A stretch of 64,000 bases of DNA. Source: Alteromonas sp. M12. GTDB taxonomy: Bacteria > Pseudomonadota > Gammaproteobacteria > Enterobacterales > Alteromonadaceae. The translations under genes were made by a program, and so were the position numbers. The DNA is taken from positions 4,154,001 through 4,218,000 of the forward strand of contig NZ_CP144164.1 in assembly GCF_037478005.1 (NCBI RefSeq). The letters are read 5' to 3'. Below, piece after piece: positions 9,175-16,654 of this stretch. Within the stretch, counting starts at the first letter, position 1. Each line of letters starts with the position of its first letter. The notes beneath the pieces are model-generated. The model did not search any database and was not told where the DNA came from. It saw only the letters and a list, made by a program, of their open reading frames with translations.

Positions 9175-9313
9175 GATATTGGAGATTAGAACCATTAACC
9201 GGTACTGCATGGCTGTTCTTTTTACACTCGACCAGACTAAATACTAATGCTGCTGCGAGGTAGGCCATTACCGGTGCTAATAATAGAGTAAGTAGATGTA
9301 TGTGGTTAAACAT
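9152..9313 (-). CDS. small single-pass membrane protein (53 aa)
   Basis: ATG at 9313 with an excellent ribosome site (AAGGAGA, 8 bases upstream) opens a 53-codon frame ending in TAG at 9152-9154. It begins MFNHIHLLTLLLAPVMAYLA and has one membrane helix of about 25 residues, a cysteine at the membrane border (LVECKK) and a polar tail. It starts 14 bases after the stop of the 95-residue gene, and the terminator overlaps its end, so the two form a compact operon. No family is recognised. Confidence 0.7.
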   Translation of the reverse strand: MFNHIHLLTLLLAPVMAYLAAALVFSLVECKKNSHAVPVNGSNLQYHDGRNAQ

Positions 9314-9327
9314 AGTTAGTCTCCTTA

Positions 9328-9615
9328 CTATTCAGCTTTATCACTTTCTTCTTTTTTAAGTTCAGTGTCACTGTTTAAATCTGTAATGGTTACGTTAGTT
9401 ACATAATCTTGTGAATCAGACTCAAAACCAATTGAATTGTTTACTGTCAAAATGGCCTCTTCAACACCGTATGATATTTCTTCTTTAGTAACGCTAACTG
9501 CTTGTGAAATAAGTGAACCAACAAGTTGTTCTACTGATACATTTGCTGCATGTACAGATGAAGCTACGAATAAACCTGAGATAAGTACTGTTGCTGCTGT
9601 GATTTTCTTAAACAT
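9328..9615 (-). CDS. small secreted protein of unknown function, sigma-54-like promoter
   Basis: A 95-residue precursor with a clear Sec signal peptide (MFKKITAATVLISGLFVASSVHA, cleavage after AHA-type site), leaving about 72 residues: an amphipathic segment VEQLVGSLISQAVSVTKEEIS, then an acidic, threonine-rich and finally charged tail (KKEESDKAE). A GGAAA ribosome site precedes the ATG. Upstream lies a good -24/-12 promoter (9687-9703) with several inverted repeats. Cotranscribed with the 53-residue membrane protein. I do not recognise the family; periplasmic or secreted location is inferred from the signal peptide. Confidence 0.75.
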   Translation of the reverse strand: MFKKITAATVLISGLFVASSVHAANVSVEQLVGSLISQAVSVTKEEISYGVEEAILTVNNSIGFESDSQDYVTNVTITDLNSDTELKKEESDKAE

Positions 9616-9645
9616 AATAATTTCCTTAGTAGTTGTGCTGTATGT

Positions 9646-9706
9646 GTAACTGATTATTCAGTTACTAGTTAAGTCGCAATCATTATTGCGATAGTTGTGC
9701 CAACTA
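9646..9706. repeat. three consecutive perfect inverted repeats in the promoter/leader of the small-peptide operon
   Basis: GTAACTGA-ttat-TCAGTTAC (9646-9665), TCGCAAT-catt-ATTGCGA (9674-9691) and TAGTTG-tgc-CAACTA (9692-9706) are all perfect and follow each other with almost no spacing. The second and third contain the -12 and -24 boxes of the sigma-54-like promoter; the first lies in the leader. They may be operators or leader hairpins. Confidence 0.6.
9687..9703 (-). promoter_or_regulatory. sigma-54-like (-24/-12) promoter of the small-peptide operon
   Basis: On the minus strand it reads TTGGCAC, five bases, TCGCA. The invariant GG and GC are exactly 10 bases apart, and the -24 box is perfect; the -12 box differs from TTGCA at one base. 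The expected start is near 9676, about 60 bases ahead of the 95-residue gene. Confidence 0.65.
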
Positions 9707-9838
9707 CTAAAAAAAATTACATCCATTTGTTTTTTAAAGGATTTTCAAAAAACATGGGACGCGACAAATAAACCAAAGAACATTTTTTTGAAGTAAAAAA
9801 TAATATTTTAGTGTTTTTGACCAAGTCACTTAGCGTTT

Positions 9839-10870
9839 TTAACCAACTTGGTCAGGTGCATGAGTATTGCGAAATTGTTCCGCTTGGAATTGAGCTTCAT
9901 CCAGAGTATCTAATGCATCATGCAATAACTCAATGCCGACACCTTTTTGAGTACCATTCTGACTTAAGTATCTGCGCCAAATACGCGCACCTGGTTGTCC
10001 TTGGAATAAACCGAGCATATGCCGAGCTATGTGCCAGATTCGGGTATGAGGTAACTCTAATTGGACCTCTGCATACTCAATCATTTTTTCAACAACCTGA
10101 TGACGAGTTGGAATAGCATGGCTATCGTTGTAAAAAAGCTTATCAACCTCGGCTAAAATATACGGATTGCTATAAGCCTCGCGACCTATCATTGCCCCAT
10201 CTATATATTTTAAGTGTAAGGCCACATCGTCCAACGTCTTCACTCCACCATTAATGCTAATGTGCAAATCTGGAAATTGCTCTTTTAAATGATAAACACG
10301 CTCATACATCAAAGGCGGTATGTCGCGATTCTCCTTCGGACTTAAGCCTTTTAACCAAGCCTTACGGGCATGCACAATAAAGGTATCGCAACCAGCATCC
10401 GCGACTTGTTCGATAAATCTGGTCAAATCTTCATACTCGTCCATTTCATCGATACCAATACGAGATTTCACAGTCACTGGAATATCTACCTCGGCCTGCA
10501 TACTCTTAATACATGCAGCAACGGTTTCTGGCTCAGCCATCAAACAAGCGCCGAAGCGTCCATTTTGTACACGATCAGACGGACAGCCAACGTTAATATT
10601 CACCTCATCATAACCACGTTGTTGGGCGAGCAACGCACAGCGAGCCATATCCACGGGATCCGAACCACCTAATTGCAGCGCAACTGGATGCTCTTCATCA
10701 TTGAAAGCTAAATAATCGCCCTTACCAAAGATGATAGCCCCCGTTGTCACCATTTCGGTATAAAGCAAAGAGTGTTGTGAAATCTGTCGTAAAAAATAAC
10801 GACAATGTTTATCAGTCCAATCCAGCATTGGCGCGATTGAAATGGTGCGGTTGATGGTTGAAGTATTCAA
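9839..10870 (-). CDS. dusA: tRNA-dihydrouridine(20/20a) synthase DusA
   Basis: FMN-dependent reductase making dihydrouridine in the D-loop of tRNA. The 343-residue sequence shows the TIM-barrel Dus features: [16 protein letters not shown] at the N-terminus, the catalytic-cysteine motif [19 protein letters not shown] near residue 93, KSRIG near 140, the tRNA-contact [16 protein letters not shown] near 170 and the FMN-phosphate part [10 protein letters not shown] near 208. GACLM and the GLSPKENR motif point to DusA rather than DusB or DusC. The gene is monocistronic; a 9-bp dyad (9818-9854) straddles its stop. Confidence 0.95.
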   Translation of the reverse strand: MNTSTINRTISIAPMLDWTDKHCRYFLRQISQHSLLYTEMVTTGAIIFGKGDYLAFNDEEHPVALQLGGSDPVDMARCALLAQQRGYDEVNINVGCPSDRVQNGRFGACLMAEPETVAACIKSMQAEVDIPVTVKSRIGIDEMDEYEDLTRFIEQVADAGCDTFIVHARKAWLKGLSPKENRDIPPLMYERVYHLKEQFPDLHISINGGVKTLDDVALHLKYIDGAMIGREAYSNPYILAEVDKLFYNDSHAIPTRHQVVEKMIEYAEVQLELPHTRIWHIARHMLGLFQGQPGARIWRRYLSQNGTQKGVGIELLHDALDTLDEAQFQAEQFRNTHAPDQVG

Positions 10871-11192
10871 TGGAATCCAGTTGCCTAAAATATCGAGGTT
10901 ATAAACCTATAGTTAAATTAATATGCGAAATTGTGACAATTTTTTAACATCTACGACAATTGGTCGATTTAATGGGTTGAAAAATTTGTACATAGCCACT
11001 TTATAGGCGTATTTTACCATATAACAGATTGGGAGAAAGCAATTGCATAGGCATTACTTTTTCTCCTAATTTTGAACAACTTGATATTTGTTTGCATTTT
11101 CGGGTGAACCAAACACTTTTGGAGATGCCAAACAGTTAAGATTAATGTCACTGTCTGTAAATAATTACTAAGTAGTAAAGAGTAAGAATTTG
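10871..11192. other. 322-base intergenic gap between divergent dusA and a small secreted-protein gene
   Basis: AT-rich divergent promoter region. No ORF with a ribosome site, no strong hairpin and no recognisable riboswitch was seen. Confidence 0.5.
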
Positions 11193-11486
11193 ATGAAAAC
11201 CCTTTGGTTCAATATATTGCTGATGTCGTGGGTAGCTAGTTTTAGCTTCTCATCAGTAGCATTTGAGAATCAACAAGGTGCAGTCGACCAATCCAGTTCA
11301 ATAGTAGAACAGGCGCAAATATTTAGTCTTGATCCTTTAGACTTTGATTTCGATGCGATCTTAAATTCATTCACTTCATCTTCAAGCCTAGTCAGCTATG
11401 CCCCCTTCGCTTATCAGCAAAATGCAGCTTTTATTGTATTCAAAAATGCTGACTTTATACGCGGTCCGCCCTCTATATCCATCTGA
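11193..11486 (+). CDS. small secreted protein (97 aa), unknown function
   Basis: The ATG at 11193 opens a 97-residue frame (a TTG three bases earlier is also possible). It has a signal peptide (KTLWFNILLMSWVASFSFSSVA) and a mature part of about 70 residues that is rich in aspartate, serine and phenylalanine (SLDPLDFDFDAILNSFTSSSS), ending IRGPPSISI. The ribosome site is poor. No family is recognised. It lies 45 bases upstream of a possible leader ORF and the CBS-domain gene, same strand. Confidence 0.5.
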   Translation: MKTLWFNILLMSWVASFSFSSVAFENQQGAVDQSSSIVEQAQIFSLDPLDFDFDAILNSFTSSSSLVSYAPFAYQQNAAFIVFKNADFIRGPPSISI

Positions 11487-11530
11487 TACAAAAACAATTT
11501 TTTAATTTTATAAAATCAGAGGGTATTCCC

Positions 11531-11656
11531 ATGAGTATAACTGACGTTTTAATTCGTTATCGTGTCGACTGTGCATTTATTCAGTCTAAAACAAAAAGCA
11601 ATCTGTTAAAAAGTGTTAAAAAGGAGCGTGCAAATGAAAAAGTTAGCGCTCTATAA
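11531..11656 (+). CDS. possible 41-residue leader ORF overlapping the CBS gene
   Basis: ATG at 11531, preceded by GAGGG 9 bases upstream, gives MSITDVLIRYRVDCAFIQSK and a lysine-rich second half, stopping at 11654-11656. The last 23 bases overlap the start of the CBS-domain gene, and the ribosome site of that gene lies inside this frame, so translation could be coupled. It is too short for family recognition and may simply be chance. Confidence 0.35.
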   Translation: MSITDVLIRYRVDCAFIQSKTKSNLLKSVKKERANEKVSAL

Positions 11657-12194
11657 CACTGAATCTGTAGACAAACTCGTTTGGCCCCCCGAAAACACTA
11701 GCATCACAATGCGTTCAAATGCGTTGTCTATTTTCACTGATTTCAAGCAGTTCATGCCTTTGGTTATCGATTCCACAGCGAAAGCTGTGGAACTTGAAGA
11801 TCTGATGAAAAAGTCACATGTTAGAATGAAACTGGTACTTGATAGTGAAAAGAACTTCATTGGAGTTATTGCATTAAGTGACTTAACCGAGCAGAAAATA
11901 CTTGCGAAAGTTACCAAAAATCAACCTCGGGAAGAAATTACCGTCACCGATTTTATGCGTCCTAGAAACACGCTTAAAGCTTTCGCTTACGAGGAATTAA
12001 GTACAGCCAGAGTGGGTGATGTAGTAGAAACTCTGAGGGATAATCATCAACAACATTGTTTGGTAATTGATAAGAGTAACCACGAAATTCGTGGATTGAT
12101 TTCAGCAAGCGATGTAGCAAGGCTGTTGAAATTACCAGTAGATATTCAATTACAGCCATCCTTCGTTGATTTATTCAATGTAGCTGCAGCGTGA
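11634..12194 (+). CDS. CBS-domain pair protein
   Basis: A 186-residue soluble protein made of two CBS motifs: roughly residues 50-100 (FMPLVIDSTAKAVELEDLMKKSH, then RMKLVLDSEKNFIGVIALSDL) and 110-175 (ITVTDFMRPRN, then HCLVIDKSNHEIRGLISASDVARLL). CBS pairs bind adenine nucleotides and act as energy or ionic-strength sensors; no effector domain is attached. The start at 11634 is set by AAAGGAGCG 8 bases upstream; a GTG-initiated form from 11613 is less likely. Confidence 0.85.
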   Translation: MKKLALYNTESVDKLVWPPENTSITMRSNALSIFTDFKQFMPLVIDSTAKAVELEDLMKKSHVRMKLVLDSEKNFIGVIALSDLTEQKILAKVTKNQPREEITVTDFMRPRNTLKAFAYEELSTARVGDVVETLRDNHQQHCLVIDKSNHEIRGLISASDVARLLKLPVDIQLQPSFVDLFNVAAA

Positions 12195-12256
12195 TAATTC
12201 CCATCCTATCTAACATTCAGATGGGATGTGGCTTGTTGGGTAAAGCTCACACTTCT

Positions 12257-12301
12257 TAACGCTTTGCACTTTACATAAAGAAGTAGGTATGCAAAGCGTT
12301 A
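12257..12301. repeat. 12-bp perfect inverted repeat, 21-base spacer
   Basis: TAACGCTTTGCA (12257-12268) and TGCAAAGCGTTA (12290-12301) are exact reverse complements in the convergent gap after the CBS gene. There is no T-tract, so it is not a standard terminator. Confidence 0.5.
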
Positions 12302-12370
12302 GTCATGCATTAGTTAAGCTATTTGCAATGAGAATTCACCGCAACATTCGATATCAAAACAAACCAAAAA

Positions 12371-12407
12371 AAATAGTGAAGGGTAATTGTATCCTTCACT
12401 ATTTTTA
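12371..12407. terminator. bidirectional intrinsic terminator
   Basis: AAATAGTGAAGG (12371-12382) pairs perfectly with CCTTCACTATTT (12393-12404), with A-rich DNA before and T-rich DNA after. It sits between the converging CBS gene (+) and oxidoreductase gene (-) and can serve both. Confidence 0.85.
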
Positions 12408-12426
12408 GTTTTTTAACCGGCTTAGA

Positions 12427-13548
12427 TTAACCTAAACTGGGGTTGAGTAAAAATTTCTCGCCGGTTTTCTTTGCCATATATTTGGCAATAACAGAAGGCT
12501 CTAGAACCTGCTCAAAAGACAGTTCATCGGTAAAATCAATGGCGAAAGTTGTATCGATTTCATTAGCAACACGCTGATGTAATTGTTTTACCTTTTGTGG
12601 ACTTTGTTTGCCTAAGAATTGCATTAGCAACCAGCCTCCAATACCCCATGTCATGCCATAGGCGCGATTTAACACTGTTGGAGAAAAGTCTAATCCACCA
12701 TAAATGTACACCTGCTTGTTATCAGCTGAACCATAAGTATTAAATCCTTTGGCGTCTTTACTTCCCACTCTTTCCATTGCTGCGAGTATATTACTGACTA
12801 AGTCGCCACCACCAATTGCATCAAAGGCCAATGTGGCTCCGGTAGCTTCGATTGCTTCATACAGATCTTGTTTGAAGTTTTCACTTGAGGAATTACAAAT
12901 GTATTTTGCCCCAAGCTTTTCTAGTATTTCTACCTGCTCTTGTTTTCTAACGATATTCACTAACGGAACATTTTCAGCAATACATATTTTATTCAGCATT
13001 ATTCCTAGACTCGACGCGGCTGCTGTATGTACCAAAGCAGAATGTCCTTCTGCACGCATAGTTTCTACCATACCTAAAGCGGTTAATGGGTTAACAAAAG
13101 AAGAAGCCGCTTGCTTAGCTGAGGTATTTTCATTATGGACAATACATGCTTGAAATGGCACAACACACAACTCAGAGTAAGTTGCACCACTTAATACGCC
13201 GACCGTTTTCCCCATCAAGGCTTTGGCTGATTCACTGTCTCCAGTGGCGACCACTTTACCAGCCCCTTCATTACCTATTGGTAAAACCTGATCCAATCTT
13301 GAGCGCACGCTAGCAAGCATCGCTGGTGCAACTGGCGCAGTAAATTCCATTTGATCTTTATTAAAGGTTCCTTCGTATACGTTGGCTGGACCAAACATTG
13401 GCCACATATCGGACGGATTAATAGGTGCCGCTTGGATTTGAACCATAACTTCATGAGGCTTCAAAGCGGGTATTTCTCGTTCTTTTAAAGAAACGGTTAG
13501 TTGGCCATTTGAAGTAATTTCGGTGAATAATTGTTTCGTGACTGTCAT
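12427..13548 (-). CDS. MDR-superfamily (zinc-less) quinone oxidoreductase-like dehydrogenase
   Basis: A 373-residue medium-chain dehydrogenase/reductase. The GroES-like part has PHEVMVQIQAAPINPSDMW near residue 30 and GNEGAGKVVATG near 95; the Rossmann part has ALVHTAAASSLGIMLNKIC near 170, where the glycine-rich loop is partly replaced by serines. The catalytic and structural zinc cysteines of classical alcohol dehydrogenases are missing, so a quinone reductase or enoyl reductase-type activity with NADPH is likely; the substrate cannot be told. A perfect 16-bp palindrome about 100 bases upstream may be its operator. Confidence 0.8.
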   Translation of the reverse strand: MTVTKQLFTEITSNGQLTVSLKEREIPALKPHEVMVQIQAAPINPSDMWPMFGPANVYEGTFNKDQMEFTAPVAPAMLASVRSRLDQVLPIGNEGAGKVVATGDSESAKALMGKTVGVLSGATYSELCVVPFQACIVHNENTSAKQAASSFVNPLTALGMVETMRAEGHSALVHTAAASSLGIMLNKICIAENVPLVNIVRKQEQVEILEKLGAKYICNSSSENFKQDLYEAIEATGATLAFDAIGGGDLVSNILAAMERVGSKDAKGFNTYGSADNKQVYIYGGLDFSPTVLNRAYGMTWGIGGWLLMQFLGKQSPQKVKQLHQRVANEIDTTFAIDFTDELSFEQVLEPSVIAKYMAKKTGEKFLLNPSLG

Positions 13549-13913
13549 ATTTTAACTCTCATAATGTAAAGGCAAAATGTATAAATCCAAGCTAACATTA
13601 AGTGTTGAGATATTCGAATGATAATATTTGTTTGATCTACATTAGTTACATTAATGTAACTTTATTAAACAACGATAAAGAGAATATTGAAAGAACGAAT
13701 GAAAGCTTAATTTGCTACGGATAATTTAACAACGGCAATTATTCAACGTTTTAGAAAGTGCTTAAGCTTTATCTAGCACTGCTAGTTCAAGGTACACATT
13801 GAAGCAAAGAATAATATACCGTTTGCTCATCTGCATTTAAAACTTTCCGTTCTCATTTTAAAGGCTAAATAAGCGAATTCACCTGCAAACTTAGCATTTT
13901 ATTTTCAACAAAA
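13549..13913. other. 365-base divergent gap (oxidoreductase / chemoreceptor)
   Basis: Contains the palindrome at 13645-13660, otherwise AT-rich with no ORF or hairpin I can support. Confidence 0.5.
13645..13660. promoter_or_regulatory. perfect 16-bp palindrome, putative operator
   Basis: GTTACATTAATGTAAC is a perfect palindrome about 97 bases upstream of the oxidoreductase start codon. Size and symmetry suit a dimeric TetR- or MarR-type repressor. A partial copy (TACATTA) lies directly before it. Confidence 0.5.
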
Positions 13914-15422
13914 ATGTGGATATACGAAATGAATAGCATGAACCGACCATGGATAGACAGCGCTAACAAGGTTGTGACTTTTGTTTTACCAATACTATTA
14001 CTGATCAGCTTCGCCATCGCTCCCATTTATGGAACTTGGCTTGAAGCGACTGTAGTAGGCATTCCTGCCGTTATTATTCCACTACTTTTGATCAATAGAA
14101 ACGCGCAAGCCGAAATTACTCAGCACGTAGTTGCTGTCAGCTTCATGTTGTTTTCAGCTTTACATATTCAGCAGATGCACGGTGCGATTGAAATACACTT
14201 TGGCATATTTGTGTTGATGTCGTTTTTAGCTTTTTATCAAAATTGGCGTGTTTTTGTTACCGCGATTATTGTCGTTGCAGTGCACCATTTAGGCTTTTTC
14301 TTTTTACAGCAGGCTGGTGCGCCCCTATATGTGCTGTTAGATGGTGAACTACTTTTCACCTTACTGTTAGTGCATTTTGCTTATGCTATAGCGCAAGGTG
14401 TGATTTTAGGCTGGATGAGTAAAAAGAACGCAGTTAACACCCAAGCTGCCCATGAATTATTAAAAAGTGTTGGCGGCATTGCCACAGGTGACGGCAAATT
14501 TAATCTGACTTATCGCTCTAACCCCAATTCTAAAAGCCAATCAGTCATTGCCTTTAATCAATTAATTCAATCCTTTGAAATTATTGTCAATGAAGTGGAG
14601 ATGCTCGGGGGAAAAATAGACAAAAATGCGAGTTCCACCAAAGCTGCTTCAAATGAACTACAAGAATTTAAACCAATCGCAAACTCAGAAATATCCGCTA
14701 TTGCGAATGCTTCTGAGCAGCTATCGGATTCTGCCACAAGCATATCGGATTTAGCCATAGAAACCTATAATCGCGCTAGTGATGCCAGACAGGATACCGA
14801 AAAAGCGCAAACGGAGATGACGAACGCAAATACCGAAGTGAGCAAATTAGTTGAGAACATTTCAAAGACCAGTAAAAGTATTGAAGACTTGGCCAATGAG
14901 TGCGATAGCATTTCTAGTGTTTTAGAAACCATACAATCTATAGCAGACCAAACTAACCTACTAGCACTAAATGCTGCGATTGAGGCGGCCAGAGCGGGTG
15001 AGCAAGGACGCGGATTTGCAGTAGTTGCCGATGAAGTTCGTCAATTAGCTTCGAGAACAAAAACCAGTACCGAAGAAGTCAATGAAATCATGGCAAGACT
15101 GCTGTCATCTTCCAAACAGTCTAGTTTATTTATGCAGGAGTGTATGACTTTAGGAAACACCACCAGTAAACAAGCTGATTCAGCCCTTAATTTAATGCAA
15201 AGCGTACAATCAAATATCGAACACGTTGATGAGGTGACTAATGGTTTGAAGAGCGCGGTGGAAAACCAAACCAATGTGATTAACAATATCGCCAACTCTG
15301 TGGGGCAATTGGATTCAATTAGTCAGAAAGAGTCCGCATTAGTGCAATCTGTTTCCAATGAAACTCAACAGTTAGAGCTCATATCAAGCAAATTAATGCA
15401 AAGTCTTAGTAAATTCAGATGA
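13914..15422 (+). CDS. methyl-accepting chemotaxis protein with polytopic N-terminal sensor
   Basis: A 502-residue chemoreceptor. Residues 20-175 hold about six membrane helices with conserved-looking histidines ([28 protein letters not shown]) instead of a periplasmic ligand domain. There is no evident HAMP. From about residue 230 follows the signalling coiled coil with the hairpin tip [20 protein letters not shown] and [18 protein letters not shown], which contact CheA/CheW. Three in-frame ATGs (13914, 13929, 13938) all lack a good ribosome site, so the exact start is open. A 9-base gap leads into the next gene. Confidence 0.92.
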   Translation: MWIYEMNSMNRPWIDSANKVVTFVLPILLLISFAIAPIYGTWLEATVVGIPAVIIPLLLINRNAQAEITQHVVAVSFMLFSALHIQQMHGAIEIHFGIFVLMSFLAFYQNWRVFVTAIIVVAVHHLGFFFLQQAGAPLYVLLDGELLFTLLLVHFAYAIAQGVILGWMSKKNAVNTQAAHELLKSVGGIATGDGKFNLTYRSNPNSKSQSVIAFNQLIQSFEIIVNEVEMLGGKIDKNASSTKAASNELQEFKPIANSEISAIANASEQLSDSATSISDLAIETYNRASDARQDTEKAQTEMTNANTEVSKLVENISKTSKSIEDLANECDSISSVLETIQSIADQTNLLALNAAIEAARAGEQGRGFAVVADEVRQLASRTKTSTEEVNEIMARLLSSSKQSSLFMQECMTLGNTTSKQADSALNLMQSVQSNIEHVDEVTNGLKSAVENQTNVINNIANSVGQLDSISQKESALVQSVSNETQQLELISSKLMQSLSKFR

Positions 15423-15431
15423 AACTAACCG

Positions 15432-15956
15432 ATGACAATTAAAGGGATCTTAGCTGTGATTATGTGGGCAGGTGCAAGTCTGTTCGCATTATTTTACTTT
15501 GCTCAAAATAAGGTGACGAGTTTCGACCCCCAGCAATCATTGCTGCTAGCCTCAATGTCACAAGACTTTGATGACAAAGTTAAATCCGTTTTTTCCGGCG
15601 CGTTACAACCGATAAACAATACGGTCTTTCATATTCAAGGGGGATCTTGCAGTTGCAATAAACTGTCACAAACCCATATTCGTAAACTCAATATTACCTT
15701 TGCTGAAAATGGCTACAAGGTGCAAACAATTGATCCTAAAAATAACGCCAACCTGAAAAAACTAATTCCATCCTACCCAGCAGTGGTTATTTTTGATGAG
15801 TCAGGTAATTTAGGATATTTAGGCCCCTATTCCACTGGTTATCTGTGTAGCTCTCGGACAAGTTTAATAGAACCAATAGCTAAAACCATAGTCGCAAATA
15901 ATCATCTAGGTGCCACAGTGGTCACTGATGGCGAAGGATGTTATTGCCAATCTTAA
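15432..15956 (+). CDS. membrane-anchored thioredoxin-like protein with CxC motifs (DUF6436-like)
   Basis: A 174-residue protein with one N-terminal membrane helix (GILAVIMWAGASLFALFYFA) and a probable periplasmic thioredoxin-fold domain: a strand TVFHIQGG followed by SCSCNK where thioredoxins have CxxC, later SYPAVVIFDESGNLGYLGPYS (cis-proline region and beta hairpin) and a second cysteine cluster at the very end, GEGCYCQS. It resembles proteins annotated DUF6436. A thiol-redox role is inferred. Probably cotranscribed with the chemoreceptor. Confidence 0.65.
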   Translation: MTIKGILAVIMWAGASLFALFYFAQNKVTSFDPQQSLLLASMSQDFDDKVKSVFSGALQPINNTVFHIQGGSCSCNKLSQTHIRKLNITFAENGYKVQTIDPKNNANLKKLIPSYPAVVIFDESGNLGYLGPYSTGYLCSSRTSLIEPIAKTIVANNHLGATVVTDGEGCYCQS

Positions 15957-16041
15957 GCAAACAACATGTTAGTCTAGGACATTAACCAGAATATATTTAG
16001 GCAAATGCTGGTAGGCCAAATTACGGAAGTTGATTGAAAAA

Positions 16042-16635
16042 ATGAATGAAAATATGGACTCGATAATGTGGTTTAAAAAACTACAGACTTCAATAGTTGA
16101 TAGCCAAACTAGACCTGAATCAAAATATATCCAACTAGCGACTACTAATAATCAAAACCAGCCAGAAGTCAGAACCGTCGTTTTTCGTGGTTTTTTGAAT
16201 ACTACTACGTCTTTGCTTATCCACACCGATATACGAAGCAATAAAATCAATCAAATTCAGACCCATAACCAAGCTCAAATATGTTGGTATTTTAGTCAAT
16301 CCAGAGAGCAGTACCGCTTAACCGGCAATATCCAGATTATAGATTTCCAAAATGAGCAACATCAGTCGCTGCGTTTACAACATTGGCAAAACCTGTCTTC
16401 TAGCGCGCAACAGTCGTATTCTTGGGAAACCCCCGGCGAAATTTTAGGTCTTGATGACATCCACCAAGCTCAAGTAAGTGATAACGTTAACCAAGACGAA
16501 GTAAGTGTAAACTTTGCCTTGCTATTATTTTCGGTCTCCGAAGTTGATCATCTTCAGCTCAAACTCACCCCACATAAGCGAAATCGCTACATTTATAGCA
16601 ATCATGCATGGCAAACACTAAAGATAAACCCATAG
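16042..16635 (+). CDS. pyridoxamine 5'-phosphate oxidase-related FMN-binding protein
   Basis: About 197 residues with a split-barrel flavin fold: SKYIQLATTNNQNQPEVRTVVFRGF near the N-terminus, IRSNKINQIQTHNQAQICWYF, QYRLTGNIQI, and the C-terminal KLTPHKRNRYIY. It fits the Alr4036-type (Pyridox_oxase_2) group, not true PdxH, since the PdxH substrate residues are not evident. The ATG at 16042 is preferred over the TTG at 16030, though neither has an ideal ribosome site. It converges on the RNase J-like gene with a 19-base gap. Confidence 0.75.
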   Translation: MNENMDSIMWFKKLQTSIVDSQTRPESKYIQLATTNNQNQPEVRTVVFRGFLNTTTSLLIHTDIRSNKINQIQTHNQAQICWYFSQSREQYRLTGNIQIIDFQNEQHQSLRLQHWQNLSSSAQQSYSWETPGEILGLDDIHQAQVSDNVNQDEVSVNFALLLFSVSEVDHLQLKLTPHKRNRYIYSNHAWQTLKINP

Positions 16636-16654
16636 AACTCGAAGCATGTTGTAT

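Noticed and set aside
9811..10116. 101-codon plus-strand ORF opposite dusA
   Set aside because: Antisense shadow of a conserved enzyme gene; no ribosome site or family signal.
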